Notes: generated from the sequence alone by a model not told the origin. Positions 16,401-25,203 are shown, counted from the stretch's first letter. The stretch: DNA of 32,373 nucleotides from Vampirovibrio chlorellavorus (GCA_001858525.1 LAPX01000015.1:1-32373), one strand, 5' to 3'. Program-made: numbers and translations.

Positions 16401-18728
16401 ATGAGAAACTTATTTCCAACCCTGGAAAAAATAGTCTCCAAGCAACGGATTGAGAAGAGTTTATCTCTTGCCCTCAGCGCTGGACTCATTTTCTCGCAAA
16501 GTGGATTATTGGCCGTGGCGGCTCCAACCAGCACCATTACCGGGGATATTCGGGTAACTGTTAATCCGACCAATATTAAGGCGAATATGCCGATTCCGGG
16601 AGGGCAACAGCTGGTGACCATGTCCTTTCATGGGATTTCCATTCAGGATGCCTTGAGAGCGCTGGCCCAAAAGGGAGCATTTAACGTTCTGATTGATGAA
16701 TCGGTGGTTGGTGAAATCAGTGTCGATCTGAATAATGTCACCATTCAGGATGCTCTGGAATCCATTAAATCTTATGGAAATCTGGTTTACTCCATTCAAG
16801 GGAACAACCTTACCGTTGCAAATGCCAATTCACCCAAAGGGCAAAGTTTCAAAAAAATGGCGACCCGGATTTTCCCCCTTAAAAATGCCAATGCCAGTCT
16901 GGTAGCCAGTATTTTAAACAATACCCTGTTTGCAGATTCAGCAGCTTCCGGTGCGAGTGGCGGCAGCGCAGGTGCAGGTGCCGGTGCGGGCAGTACAGGA
17001 CCGGTCACCCCAGATTTTCATACCAATAGCATTATCGTGGTTGGACAACCGCAAGATATTCAGGCCGTTGAAAAACATCTGGAAATTCTGGATCAGGCAC
17101 GACAAAGCAAAACCTGGCGGTTGAGTCATGCCAATGCTTTGGATGTAGCCACCATTTTATCCTCTAGTTTGTTTAATGAGGGTGTTCCTGTGCTGGCCGG
17201 TAGCGCCGGTGGTGGTGGCGGTGGGGCCGGAGGCGTTGGACAAAGTCCGGCACAGGTTCGGGTTGTCGCGGAAAATGTGCAAGAAGGTCAAGGTGCCAAT
17301 CAGTCCTCTCAAAGTGGCGGTAGCTCGGGTGGCCAAACCAGTTTGACCAATACCATTAACTTGCGCACTCGGGTTAAAGCTGTCGAAACCATTAGCATCG
17401 CCCCGAATGGACCTGTCATCCTGCCGGATACCCGACTCAACACTGTGACGCTTATGGGAACTGCGGAGCAAATTGCCATGGTGGAAGCCATGATTCCCAT
17501 GTTGGACCGTAAAATTCCTCAGGTTGTATTGGAAACTGCTTTAATCGAACTTAATGAAACCGGTATTCGGGAATTGGGTTTTAATTTTGGCTTGAACGTC
17601 GGTGGATTTAAACTCGGCTCAAATAATACATCGACCACTAATGGCAGGGGAAGTGCGATTGGGGTGGGCACTAGCAGTACCAGTCCGAGGGAAAGTCTTC
17701 TGCAATTTACGACCAGTCCTGCCAGGCGGATGAAGGATTTTTACTATCAAATTAACGCCTTGGTCAATCAAAATAAGGCCAAGTTATTGGCCAACCCCAG
17801 CATTATTACGGCGAGCAACGATGAAGCTGTGGTTAGTATTGTGGATGAAATTATACGTTCTGTGGAAATTACCCAAAGTGCCCTGAGTGCCCCAACGGCC
17901 ACTGTGAATATTGGCGAAGCAGGCATTGTACTGAACATGTTGCCCGTGGTTGGGGCGGATAATACCGTTTCCTTGAAAGTCCGTCCTGTAATTAGCACTG
18001 TGGCCGAAACCAAAACAGGCTTAAGCGGTACTACCATCACGCTGCTGTCAAAGCGAGAGGTTTTAACGCAAAACGTAAGTTTACAGGATGGTGAAACTTT
18101 TGTTCTGGGCGGACTGGTTCAAAATACGAATAAAGAAGCCGTTTTTCGGACGCCAGGTTTGTCCAACTTGCCTATTGTGGGTGCTTTGGCTCGAAATTCC
18201 ACACTGAACAAGAAGCGGACAGAATTGGTGGTCTTGGTCACGCCGCATATTTTAAGAGAAGATGGCGATATGACCAGCGGCAATAACAGCCACAGTCCTG
18301 GCGCTGGCATTAATCCGGCGACCCTCAGTCGCACTGGGAACGAGCCCAATATTCTGCCTGTTTCTCTACAAGGGGCAAACCATGCCAATGCCTTGCCCGC
18401 CATGGAGCAGGTTAGAGTTATTAACAGCACCACCAATGGCGTTGATCCCCTGGAACGTAAAAGTATGAGCAAGGCTGCCCCACGCCCATCCGGCGCCTTG
18501 TTACCGGATGAACTGATGCCTGCGCCGACCACAACCCAAAAGGCGAGCCCCAGCAGCAGTGCCATGGTTCCGGTCAGCTATCAACCGGCTCAATCAAATA
18601 CGGTTTATAAACCCACTTCGACACCCGCTGCCAGCCGAAGCACGCCAAACCATCCGGTTGTGCAGGCGCCTGCCCCAGTGGACACTTCCGATGCTGCCAT
18701 TCGGGCCATTCTGGACAAGTTCAAGTAA
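16401..18728 (+). CDS. Secretin, PilQ/GspD type with C-terminal tail (second of pair)
   Basis: A 775-residue paralogue of the preceding protein. The signal peptide ends near 40 (AVA). An STN/N0-like domain is at about 70-140, N-domain repeats at about 154-235 and 237-385, and the secretin barrel at about 385-620, with NKAKLLANPSIIT, SIVDEI, VNIGEAGIVLNMLP and DGETFVLGGLVQ. The same two loop sites carry Gly-rich inserts (183-199 and 267-280). Beyond the barrel is a tail of about 150 residues rich in Pro, Ser, Ala and Thr that the first secretin lacks. The start is supported by GGAGG ten bases before the ATG, inside the end of the first gene, so the two are one operon and probably coupled. A terminator follows. 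Whether the proteins form one mixed ring or two separate pores cannot be seen. Confidence 0.9.
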   Translation: MRNLFPTLEKIVSKQRIEKSLSLALSAGLIFSQSGLLAVAAPTSTITGDIRVTVNPTNIKANMPIPGGQQLVTMSFHGISIQDALRALAQKGAFNVLIDESVVGEISVDLNNVTIQDALESIKSYGNLVYSIQGNNLTVANANSPKGQSFKKMATRIFPLKNANASLVASILNNTLFADSAASGASGGSAGAGAGAGSTGPVTPDFHTNSIIVVGQPQDIQAVEKHLEILDQARQSKTWRLSHANALDVATILSSSLFNEGVPVLAGSAGGGGGGAGGVGQSPAQVRVVAENVQEGQGANQSSQSGGSSGGQTSLTNTINLRTRVKAVETISIAPNGPVILPDTRLNTVTLMGTAEQIAMVEAMIPMLDRKIPQVVLETALIELNETGIRELGFNFGLNVGGFKLGSNNTSTTNGRGSAIGVGTSSTSPRESLLQFTTSPARRMKDFYYQINALVNQNKAKLLANPSIITASNDEAVVSIVDEIIRSVEITQSALSAPTATVNIGEAGIVLNMLPVVGADNTVSLKVRPVISTVAETKTGLSGTTITLLSKREVLTQNVSLQDGETFVLGGLVQNTNKEAVFRTPGLSNLPIVGALARNSTLNKKRTELVVLVTPHILREDGDMTSGNNSHSPGAGINPATLSRTGNEPNILPVSLQGANHANALPAMEQVRVINSTTNGVDPLERKSMSKAAPRPSGALLPDELMPAPTTTQKASPSSSAMVPVSYQPAQSNTVYKPTSTPAASRSTPNHPVVQAPAPVDTSDAAIRAILDKFK

Positions 18729-18748
18729 ACCCATCATTTTAGAAACAG

Positions 18749-18783
18749 CAAAAACAGGCGTCTTTGGCGTCTGTTTTTGTTTA
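18749..18783. terminator. Bidirectional terminator between secretin and glpD
   Basis: Twelve-base arms (18749-18760 and 18768-18779) pair fully, with one G:U, around a 7-base loop, and are A-rich on the left and T-rich on the right. It lies between the stop of the second secretin and the stop of the convergent glpD gene and can serve both. Confidence 0.8.
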
Positions 18784-20568
18784 TGCCGTAGGAACCACCG
18801 AAACCGCCCGAAAGTGTAGATGCCTGGCCTGAATAAACGCTCGATATTGCTTAATTTCCATCTCGATTCTAGAGGCTTCCCAACCCAGTTCAGCGCCCAT
18901 ACACTGGGCCACCTGGGCTACCGACTGCATGCCCGCATCGGCATCAAAGGCACACCCAATCCGACGCAACATCACATCCGACACGGTGCAGGCCATCTGT
19001 TCGCGAATGGCATAAACCACCTGGGCCAGGATATCCAGCCCCCCATTGCAAAGTGGCTGCTTCCACTCTTTATTTTCAGCGGTTAGTTCCAGCACCCGAC
19101 TAAAGCGACTACCGTATAAATCGATGAGATGCGCAATCACCTCAGGAGCCATTTGAAACCGCTGACTGGCTGTGGCCATGTGTCCCGCTTTGTAGCTTTC
19201 AATCGCAGAAATTCCAGCGCCGCCGGGCAATGGTAGGTGCCGGGTGGAACAATCCGGGACCACTTGTCCATTGGGCAACCACAGATCGAAGGCCCGAACG
19301 GCATAATCCACGGTGGCCTGAGCCAAGTTCCGATAAGTCGTCAACTTGCCACCAATGACCGAAACCAGACCCTGCACCGGGTTTTGCGCATCACGGGCAT
19401 GATCCTCTATCCAGTGCTTTCTGGAAATTTTGCCGGGTTTGTCGGCATTCCCCGCCGGAAGGGGCCGCACCCCCGCATAGGTATAGAGCACCTCAGATAC
19501 GGACAGATTGGCCTGAGGCAGCACCCGATTGGTTTCGGTTAACAGGTAATTCACTTCTTCTAAACTGCCAGCGGCCTGGTCCAGATCGCCCTGAAACGGC
19601 AAATCGGTGGTGCCAATTAAATAAAATTCCTTCCGCCAGGGAATGATGAAAAAGGGTCGCCCATCAGATTCCGCTTCCACATACAAAGCCGTGTCTGGGC
19701 CACCCTGAAACCGGGGAACCACGATATGGGTGCCCAACGTTCCACCAATGCGGGGGCGTAAGGCAGACGCTTGCGTTTCGGTGTCCGGTTGCGTCAATGC
19801 GATCACCTGATCCAGCCAGGGCCCTGCGGCGTTAATCACCCCTTTGGCCTGAACCTGATAATGCTGCCCGGTGAGGGTGTCTTCAAATCCCACCCCGGTG
19901 ATTCGTCCATTGGCCATTTCAAAATGGGTGACCTGGGCATGGTTTAACACAGAGGCCTTGCCCGTTGCCTTGGCGGAAATGGCATTTTCCACGCAAATGA
20001 GTTCGGGAAAATCCACCTGGGCATCGTAATACACCGAGCCCCCTTGCAAACCGGACTTGAGAATTTTGGGATACCGGGCGGCAAAGCCAGTGGCCCCATA
20101 AACCTTGTGCCAAGGCAAACTTTTGCGGAAGGACAGAAAATCGTATAAGCACATGCCCATTTCAATCATCCAGAATGGGGTTTTGCCGCCGCCATAAGCG
20201 GGCAATCCCAAGGCCAAGGGGCGCACCAGATGCGGCGCATTTTTCAATAGCAATTCCCGCTCGGCCAACGATTCATAGACCAAATCCAGCTCCAGATTGG
20301 CCAGATAACGCAAGCCGCCATGAATCAACCGGCTGGAATAGGCCGAGGTACCTGAGCCAAAATCGTTCTTTTCCAGCAATAAAACGGTTAAGCCCCGCAA
20401 GGCCGCATCCCGAGCGATGCCGGTTCCATTAATGCCTCCGCCAATGACGATTAAGTCGTAAACGGGCCACGAAACGGTTCCAGTGTCCCCGGGTGAATGC
20501 TCGATTAACTGGCTGGATTGAGGGCATCGATTCGGCAAGGTGCACGCATCATTGCTTGGATTTGTCAC
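18781..20568 (-). CDS. glpD: FAD-dependent glycerol-3-phosphate dehydrogenase
   Basis: A 595-residue flavoprotein that oxidises glycerol 3-phosphate to dihydroxyacetone phosphate at the inner membrane and passes electrons to quinone. The dinucleotide-binding motif is GGGINGTGIARDAALRG from residue 43. Other family markers are EKNDFGSGTSAYSSRLIHGGLRYL, VINAAGPW, the YLIGTTDLPFQGD segment, YTYAGVRPL, and SVIGGKLTTYR, followed by the C-terminal domain. I chose the GTG at 20568, which has GGAGG eight bases upstream. The frame continues to a TTG at 20646, but that stretch is not family-like. About 35 residues before the FAD motif form an unusual hydrophilic extension. There is no glpK or glpF in the window, so the gene stands alone, divergent from the prp genes. 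Confidence 0.93.
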   Translation of the reverse strand: MTNPSNDACTLPNRCPQSSQLIEHSPGDTGTVSWPVYDLIVIGGGINGTGIARDAALRGLTVLLLEKNDFGSGTSAYSSRLIHGGLRYLANLELDLVYESLAERELLLKNAPHLVRPLALGLPAYGGGKTPFWMIEMGMCLYDFLSFRKSLPWHKVYGATGFAARYPKILKSGLQGGSVYYDAQVDFPELICVENAISAKATGKASVLNHAQVTHFEMANGRITGVGFEDTLTGQHYQVQAKGVINAAGPWLDQVIALTQPDTETQASALRPRIGGTLGTHIVVPRFQGGPDTALYVEAESDGRPFFIIPWRKEFYLIGTTDLPFQGDLDQAAGSLEEVNYLLTETNRVLPQANLSVSEVLYTYAGVRPLPAGNADKPGKISRKHWIEDHARDAQNPVQGLVSVIGGKLTTYRNLAQATVDYAVRAFDLWLPNGQVVPDCSTRHLPLPGGAGISAIESYKAGHMATASQRFQMAPEVIAHLIDLYGSRFSRVLELTAENKEWKQPLCNGGLDILAQVVYAIREQMACTVSDVMLRRIGCAFDADAGMQSVAQVAQCMGAELGWEASRIEMEIKQYRAFIQARHLHFRAVSVVPTA

Positions 20569-20732
20569 CCGTTTTCCTCCCTCAAAACCTACCGCCAACC
20601 TTGCGCCCTCTTCCCTGATCTTACCGTTTTTTTCAGACCCTGCCAATCATCACTGCCGAAGTCACACGGTTGTGATCGAGTTCATATTCCTTAAGAGTGA
20701 ACATAAGCACCGGGTATCAATGATGTTCAAGC

Positions 20733-20760
20733 TTGGCTTTCCCCGAAATCGGAGTAAAAT
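20733..20760 (+). promoter_or_regulatory. Candidate sigma-70 promoter for the prp genes
   Basis: TTGGCT at 20733-20738 and TAAAAT at 20755-20760 are separated by 16 bases. They lie just before a ribosome-binding-like AAGGGGAG (20768-20775) and the small ORF at 20779. The match is moderate and by eye only. Confidence 0.4.
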
Positions 20761-20778
20761 AAAAAGTAAGGGGAGTCG

Positions 20779-20910
20779 ATGGGAGTGCCTTCAACGCATC
20801 CAGTCAACGACTGTGATGACTCCTTTGTGATGGGATCTGCATTTTGGCAGTATGGAAGCCGCAAATGGTCCATGGGCCAAAGCCGAAGAAGAACGTTTGA
20901 TCAACAGTGA
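20779..20910 (+). CDS. Candidate 43-residue small ORF ahead of prpD
   Basis: A short open frame that begins at an ATG three bases after GGGGAG, an excellent ribosome binding site. It ends with TGA at 20908-20910, six bases before the GTG start of prpD. The peptide is polar and Trp-, Ser- and Arg-containing (for example SAFWQYGSRKWSMG) with no membrane segment. Its position suits a leader peptide or a small protein translationally linked to prpD. It might also be chance: the ribosome binding site could simply belong to a decayed start. I know no family for it. Confidence 0.4.
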   Translation: MGVPSTHPVNDCDDSFVMGSAFWQYGSRKWSMGQSRRRTFDQQ

Positions 20911-20916
20911 GAGAGA

Positions 20917-22338
20917 GTGAAGCCTGTGACAGTCATTACGCATCAAAAATCCTTATTGGCCGATCGTTTGGCCGACTATACCAGCCAATTGAGTTTTGAA
21001 AAGCTTCCGGGGGAAGCGGTTCTGGAAGCCAAGCGCCGGGTCATTGACGCACTGGGTTGCGCGATAGGGGCTTACGATGCCAAACCGGCCCAGATCGCCC
21101 GCAAGGTAGCCCAACTCTCCAGCAACCCCGATGGGGCCACGGTGTTGACCACCGGACACAAAACCTCACCGGATTTGGCCGCCTTTGCCAGCGGGGTGAT
21201 GATGCGCTATTTGGACTTCAACGACACTTACCTGTCCAAGGAACCCGCTCACCCCAGTGACAACATTGCCGCGGTGCTGGCCGTGGCTGAAGCGGAGAAA
21301 AAAAGCGGGAAAGACTTGATTACGGCCATTGTCCTGGCCTACGAAATTCAGTGTCGCCTGTGCGATGCGGCCAGCATTCGCTCCCGAGGCTGGGATCACG
21401 TTACCTATGGCGCCTTTTCCGCCGGATTGGCCGCTGGAAAGCTGTATGGCCTGAGCAAACAGCAACTGGTGCATGTGCAAGGGCTGGCCGCCACCCCCAA
21501 CAACGCCATGCGTCAAACCCGGGTGGGTGAACTCTCTCACTGGAAAGGCTGCGCTTTCGCCAACGCGTCTCGCAATGCGGTGTTTGCCGCCACCCTGGCC
21601 AAACACGGCATGACCGGGCCTTCGGAAATTTTTGAAGGCGAAATGGGCTTCTGGGCCCAAGTGTCCGGCCCGTTTGAACTGGCCCCCATGGGCGGGGAAG
21701 AGGGGAACCCGCACTTTATGATCAACCAGACGTATGTGAAGCACTTCCCGGCAGAATATCACTCCCAAAGCGCCATTGAGGCCGCCCTGGAGCTGCGGAC
21801 CCAAATTGGGGTGGATAATATCGATCAAAAAATCGAATCCATTACCATTGAGAGCTTTGACGCCGCAGTGGACATTATTGCCGGGTTTGTGGAGCATTGG
21901 GCCCCCAAAAGCCGGGAAACCGCCGATCACAGTATGCCCTATTGCGTCTCGGCAGCCCTCATTGACGGGGACATCACCCTGGATACCTTCAGCGATACCC
22001 GCATTCAGGAGCCCAAGCTGCGGGCCCTGATTCAGAAGGTCAAAGTCAACCGAAACGCCGAAATGACGGCTGGTTACCCGGAAGGTATTCCCAACCTGCT
22101 GGTGATCAAGACCACGGATGGGAAAGAGTTCAGCAAAAAAATCGCTTACCCCTTGGGGCACAACCGCAATCCCATGAACGATGTGGATATTGAGAAGAAA
22201 TTCCGCTCGCTGGCCCTGCGCTGGATGAGTGAGGCCAATGCCGATCGCATCCTGAAAGCCCTGTGGAGTCTGGAAACATGCACCGACATTTCACAGATCA
22301 TGGCCTTGTTTGCAGAAGCCATTGCCGCTGGTAAGTAA
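20917..22338 (+). CDS. prpD: 2-methylcitrate dehydratase, MmgE/PrpD family
   Basis: A 473-residue enzyme that dehydrates 2-methylcitrate to 2-methyl-cis-aconitate in the propionyl-CoA-oxidising 2-methylcitrate cycle. Family markers are MRYLDFNDTY at 96-105, AHPSDN at 111-116, RGWDHVTYGAFSAGLAAGKL, the long LSHWKGCAFANASRNAVFAA segment, and KHFPAEYHSQSAIEAALELR. The start is GTG at 20917 with a weak GA-rich site before it; a second GTG at 20926 is also possible. The length fits both PrpD and the related Bacillus MmgE. It is the first recognised gene of a prpD-prpB-prpC run, with prpB 24 bases downstream. The adjoining prpB and prpC make the assignment firm. No prpE (propionyl-CoA synthetase) or prpR regulator is in view. 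Confidence 0.93.
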   Translation: MKPVTVITHQKSLLADRLADYTSQLSFEKLPGEAVLEAKRRVIDALGCAIGAYDAKPAQIARKVAQLSSNPDGATVLTTGHKTSPDLAAFASGVMMRYLDFNDTYLSKEPAHPSDNIAAVLAVAEAEKKSGKDLITAIVLAYEIQCRLCDAASIRSRGWDHVTYGAFSAGLAAGKLYGLSKQQLVHVQGLAATPNNAMRQTRVGELSHWKGCAFANASRNAVFAATLAKHGMTGPSEIFEGEMGFWAQVSGPFELAPMGGEEGNPHFMINQTYVKHFPAEYHSQSAIEAALELRTQIGVDNIDQKIESITIESFDAAVDIIAGFVEHWAPKSRETADHSMPYCVSAALIDGDITLDTFSDTRIQEPKLRALIQKVKVNRNAEMTAGYPEGIPNLLVIKTTDGKEFSKKIAYPLGHNRNPMNDVDIEKKFRSLALRWMSEANADRILKALWSLETCTDISQIMALFAEAIAAGK

Positions 22339-22362
22339 GCGTTTACATATAAAGGAAAAGCC

Positions 22363-23274
22363 GTGAGCGAAGCCCTGCTAAATCCGCAAACCAATAAGCC
22401 CGCCCAGTTGCGAGCCTTGATGAAGCAGGGCACCATCGCCTTGCCGGGTGCTTTTAATGCCATTTCCGCTAAAATCATTGAATCAGTGGGCTTTCCCGGG
22501 GTGTATGTCTCCGGTGCGGGGCTGTCCAATGGGGTGGGCGGCTACCCGGACATCGGTTTTATGACGGCCACGGAAATGGCCACCCAGGCTGGCTATATCG
22601 CCCGATCCGTCAATATTCCAGCCATCGCCGATGCGGATAATGGCTACGGGGAGGCCATCAACGTATTCCGAACTGTGCAAGAATACGAGCGACAAGGGCT
22701 GAGCGGCCTGCATATCGAGGATCAAATCATCCCCAAACGGTGCGGACACCTGGACGGCAAGCAGGTTATTTCTGTGGATAACATGCGGGAAAAAATTGCC
22801 GCAGCCCGGGAAGCCCGGATCAATCCTGACTTTTTGCTGATTGCCCGTGTGGATTCCAAGGCGGTCAATGGGTTCGACGATGCCGTGAAGCGGGCCAACG
22901 CCTATATGGAGGCCGGAGCGGACATGATTTTCCCGGAGGCCCTGACCACCCGGGAAGAATTCGCAGAATTTGCCCGTCAGGTCAAAGCTCCCTTGCTGGC
23001 CAACATGACCGAATTCGGTAAAACCCCCTATTTAAGCCTCTCCGAATTTGAGACCCTGGGTTATACAATTGTCATCTTTCCAATGACGGCCTTTCGCATT
23101 ATGATGAAGGCGGTAGAGGATGGCATGCGTCAACTTCAGCAAGAAGGCACTCAAAGTAACCTGTTGCCACAGATGACCACCCGGCAGGATTTATACCAGC
23201 TCATTCACTACCAGGATTATGAACGGCTGGATTCCAGTTTGGCTACCCAGTTTTCGTCGAACACCCACCGTTAA
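22363..23274 (+). CDS. prpB: 2-methylisocitrate lyase
   Basis: A 303-residue member of the isocitrate lyase/PEP mutase superfamily. It cleaves 2-methylisocitrate to pyruvate and succinate, the last step of the 2-methylcitrate cycle. Visible motifs are the substrate entry loop YVSGAGLSNGVGGYPDIG at 48-65, the metal-binding IADADNGYG at 88-96, HIEDQ at 117-121, and the catalytic PKRCGH at 124-129 with Cys127. The family form here is typical of PrpB rather than isocitrate lyase, which is longer. The start is GTG at 22363 with AAGGAA close upstream. It lies in one transcript with prpD and probably prpC. Confidence 0.95.
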   Translation: MSEALLNPQTNKPAQLRALMKQGTIALPGAFNAISAKIIESVGFPGVYVSGAGLSNGVGGYPDIGFMTATEMATQAGYIARSVNIPAIADADNGYGEAINVFRTVQEYERQGLSGLHIEDQIIPKRCGHLDGKQVISVDNMREKIAAAREARINPDFLLIARVDSKAVNGFDDAVKRANAYMEAGADMIFPEALTTREEFAEFARQVKAPLLANMTEFGKTPYLSLSEFETLGYTIVIFPMTAFRIMMKAVEDGMRQLQQEGTQSNLLPQMTTRQDLYQLIHYQDYERLDSSLATQFSSNTHR

Positions 23275-23301
23275 TCGTCCAACGCATCAGAACTCAGTCG
23301 C

Positions 23302-23319
23302 CCGGATGAGCTTATCCGG
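23302..23319. promoter_or_regulatory. Inverted repeat ahead of prpC
   Basis: CCGGAT and ATCCGG form perfect 6-base arms around GAGCTT in the 105-base gap between prpB and prpC. A TACAAT box follows at 23332-23337, without a good -35. It may be an RNA hairpin or an operator for separate control of prpC; the evidence is only the symmetry. Confidence 0.35.
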
Positions 23320-23379
23320 AGACGGTTGTAGTACAATCCTCACAAGCATTTAAAGTCATCTGGTAAAAAGGGGACGACT

Positions 23380-24507
23380 ATGAAAACGGCAGAGTATAGC
23401 CCTGGGCTTGAAGGTATTATCGCCGGAACCACCACCATTTCGCACGTCAATCCAGATTTGTGCAGTTTAATGTACCGTGGTTACGATATTCGTGATCTGG
23501 TGAAGAATTCCACCTTTGAGGAAGTGGCCTTTTTGCTGCTGAAGGGCCATTTGCCCACCCAAAGCGAGTACGACGCATTCTGCGCCGAGCTGAAGCAGGA
23601 ACGAGATTTGCCCGCCGTGGTGATCGACAGTTTCAAGACCTTCCCGGCCAACAGCATCCCCATGGACATGTTGCGCACGGGCGCGGCCTTACTGGCTCTG
23701 CATGATCCGGATCGGGAAGACAACAGCCACGAGGCCAACTTACGCAAGGCTACTCGCCTGATTGCCAAGTTCCCGGCCTTGATCGCCTACTCTTATCGTA
23801 TTAACCGCGGTCAGGAAATCGTCAAACCGGATAACAGTCTGGGGCATGGGGAAAACTTCCTGTACATGCTGCAAGGCAAAAAGCCGGATGCCTACATTGC
23901 CCACGTGTTCGACAGTTCTCTGATCTGTTACGCCGATCACGGCTTTAACGCCTCGACATTCGCCAGCCGGGTAACGGTTTCCACCTTGTCCGATATCTAT
24001 TCCGGTCTGGTCGCAGCCATTGGCGCTTTAAAAGGCCCGTTGCACGGTGGGGCCAATGAAGAAGCCATGAAAATGTTGCAAGAAGTGGGCACCCCCGAGA
24101 ATGCCGAAGCTTGGGTCATCGACGCCCTGGCCACCAAGAAAAAAATCATGGGCTTTGGCCACCGGGAATACAAAAATGGCGATCCCAGAGCGTTCATTCT
24201 CACCGAAATGGGTGCCGAGATGAGCGAGAAACTGGGCGATACCCGCTGGTACAAGACGGCCTCCATTGTGGAGTCAGTCATGCGCCGGGAGAAAAACATT
24301 GTGCCTAACGTGGATTTCCCCACCTCTTATATTTACTACTTAATGGGCCTGCCCATTGAGATTTATACCCCCATCTTCGCCTTGGCCCGGGTTGCTGGCT
24401 GGACAGCGCACATGATTGAGCAGCTGGATAACAACCGCCTGATTCGTCCCAAGGCATTGTATGAAGGGCCGGATCACCTGGAATTTATGGCCAGAGCGCA
24501 ACGCTAA
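23380..24507 (+). CDS. prpC: 2-methylcitrate synthase / citrate synthase family
   Basis: A 375-residue type II-like short citrate synthase. It condenses propionyl-CoA with oxaloacetate to 2-methylcitrate, and such enzymes often also accept acetyl-CoA. The catalytic residues are present: His222 in GPLHGGANEEAM, His261 in MGFGHREYKNGDPRA, and Asp312 in PNVDFPTSYIYYLMGLP. His187 in ADHGFNAST is also conserved. AGGGGA before the ATG at 23380 supports the start. The gene follows prpB by 105 bases and ends in a strong terminator, so it closes the prp set. It could serve as an ordinary citrate synthase, but context favours prpC. Confidence 0.92.
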   Translation: MKTAEYSPGLEGIIAGTTTISHVNPDLCSLMYRGYDIRDLVKNSTFEEVAFLLLKGHLPTQSEYDAFCAELKQERDLPAVVIDSFKTFPANSIPMDMLRTGAALLALHDPDREDNSHEANLRKATRLIAKFPALIAYSYRINRGQEIVKPDNSLGHGENFLYMLQGKKPDAYIAHVFDSSLICYADHGFNASTFASRVTVSTLSDIYSGLVAAIGALKGPLHGGANEEAMKMLQEVGTPENAEAWVIDALATKKKIMGFGHREYKNGDPRAFILTEMGAEMSEKLGDTRWYKTASIVESVMRREKNIVPNVDFPTSYIYYLMGLPIEIYTPIFALARVAGWTAHMIEQLDNNRLIRPKALYEGPDHLEFMARAQR

Positions 24508-24525
24508 GCCCATTATAAACACCTT

Positions 24526-24560
24526 AAAAATGCCTGTTCTAGCTGGGACAGGCATTTTTT
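24526..24560 (+). terminator. Intrinsic terminator of the prp genes
   Basis: Perfect 12-base arms (24526-24537 and 24548-24559), with GC core TGCCTGT/ACAGGCA, surround a 10-base loop and end in a run of six T. It is 19 bases after the prpC stop. Confidence 0.92.
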
Positions 24561-24619
24561 GTGGCCTGGAAAATGTAAATTCTGGGGAGAATATAGATCA
24601 CCCTGGCGCGCAGAATGGC

Positions 24620-24625
24620 TATAAT
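24620..24625 (+). promoter_or_regulatory. Candidate -10 box (TATAAT)
   Basis: A consensus TATAAT lies 84 bases before the start codon of the cyclic-nucleotide-binding protein and after the prpC terminator. I see no matching -35. Confidence 0.3.
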
Positions 24626-24709
24626 GGGCACATGCGCGGTAAAACAGTTTTTCACAAATGCGCACTGTTAATAGTCATCACCATATAGAGGCGGGAACTG
24701 AACTTGTCC

Positions 24710-25159
24710 ATGCGACCCAGGCCCATTCGACAGTTTCGAAAAGGGCAAACCATCATACAGGAAGGCAGTGTCGGCGATTGCAGTTTTAAAATCCTGGTGG
24801 GTGAAGTGATTATCTGCAAGCACAACCAGCAGGGCAATTTGATTCCGGTGGCCAAAGTGGGCCCCAGTGAAATGTTTGGCGAAATGTACCTTTTTGAAAG
24901 CAACCACATCCGCACGGCTACGGCTATTGCTGTTAGCGACACGGTCAGCGTGGAGATTTACAGCCAAAACGAACTCAGCGAAATGCTGGCGCCCTTGAGC
25001 GAATCCACCCGGGATATTTTTAAAGGGTTAAGCCAGCGGCTCAAGATCGTGTCCGACAGTTATACAGATATGGCCCAAACTGCTCAGGCCCAGCCCGCCG
25101 TGGCGGTGGACAGTGGGCAAAACACCTTTATTACCCGCAAGCCGCAGCCGCCGCAATAA
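24710..25159 (+). CDS. Stand-alone cyclic-nucleotide-binding (CAP-like) domain protein
   Basis: A 149-residue protein consisting of one cNMP-binding β-roll. It opens with the family pattern FRKGQTIIQEGSVGDCSFKILVGEV. The phosphate-binding cassette region reads FGEMYLFESNHIRTATAIAV, keeping the Glu and Arg that contact a cyclic nucleotide, with one extra residue between them. A helix (SESTRDIFKGLSQRLKIV) follows, then a polar Gln/Ala tail. There is no helix-turn-helix, so it is not a CRP-type transcription factor; it probably acts as a ligand sensor that binds a partner. The start is the ATG at 24710 or the TTG at 24704; the purine-rich site is rather far from both. Its neighbour is convergent. 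Which nucleotide it binds, if any, is unknown. Confidence 0.82.
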   Translation: MRPRPIRQFRKGQTIIQEGSVGDCSFKILVGEVIICKHNQQGNLIPVAKVGPSEMFGEMYLFESNHIRTATAIAVSDTVSVEIYSQNELSEMLAPLSESTRDIFKGLSQRLKIVSDSYTDMAQTAQAQPAVAVDSGQNTFITRKPQPPQ

Positions 25160-25180
25160 GCAAGCCATTCGATCATTCAT

Positions 25181-25199
25181 GGTGAAGACAGGCCTCACC
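25181..25199. terminator. Weak hairpin between convergent genes
   Basis: GGTGA (25181-25185) can pair with TCACC (25195-25199) in the 44-base gap between convergent genes. The stem is short and there is no strong T-run, so a terminator role is only possible. Confidence 0.25.
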
Positions 25200-25203
25200 G
25201 GAT

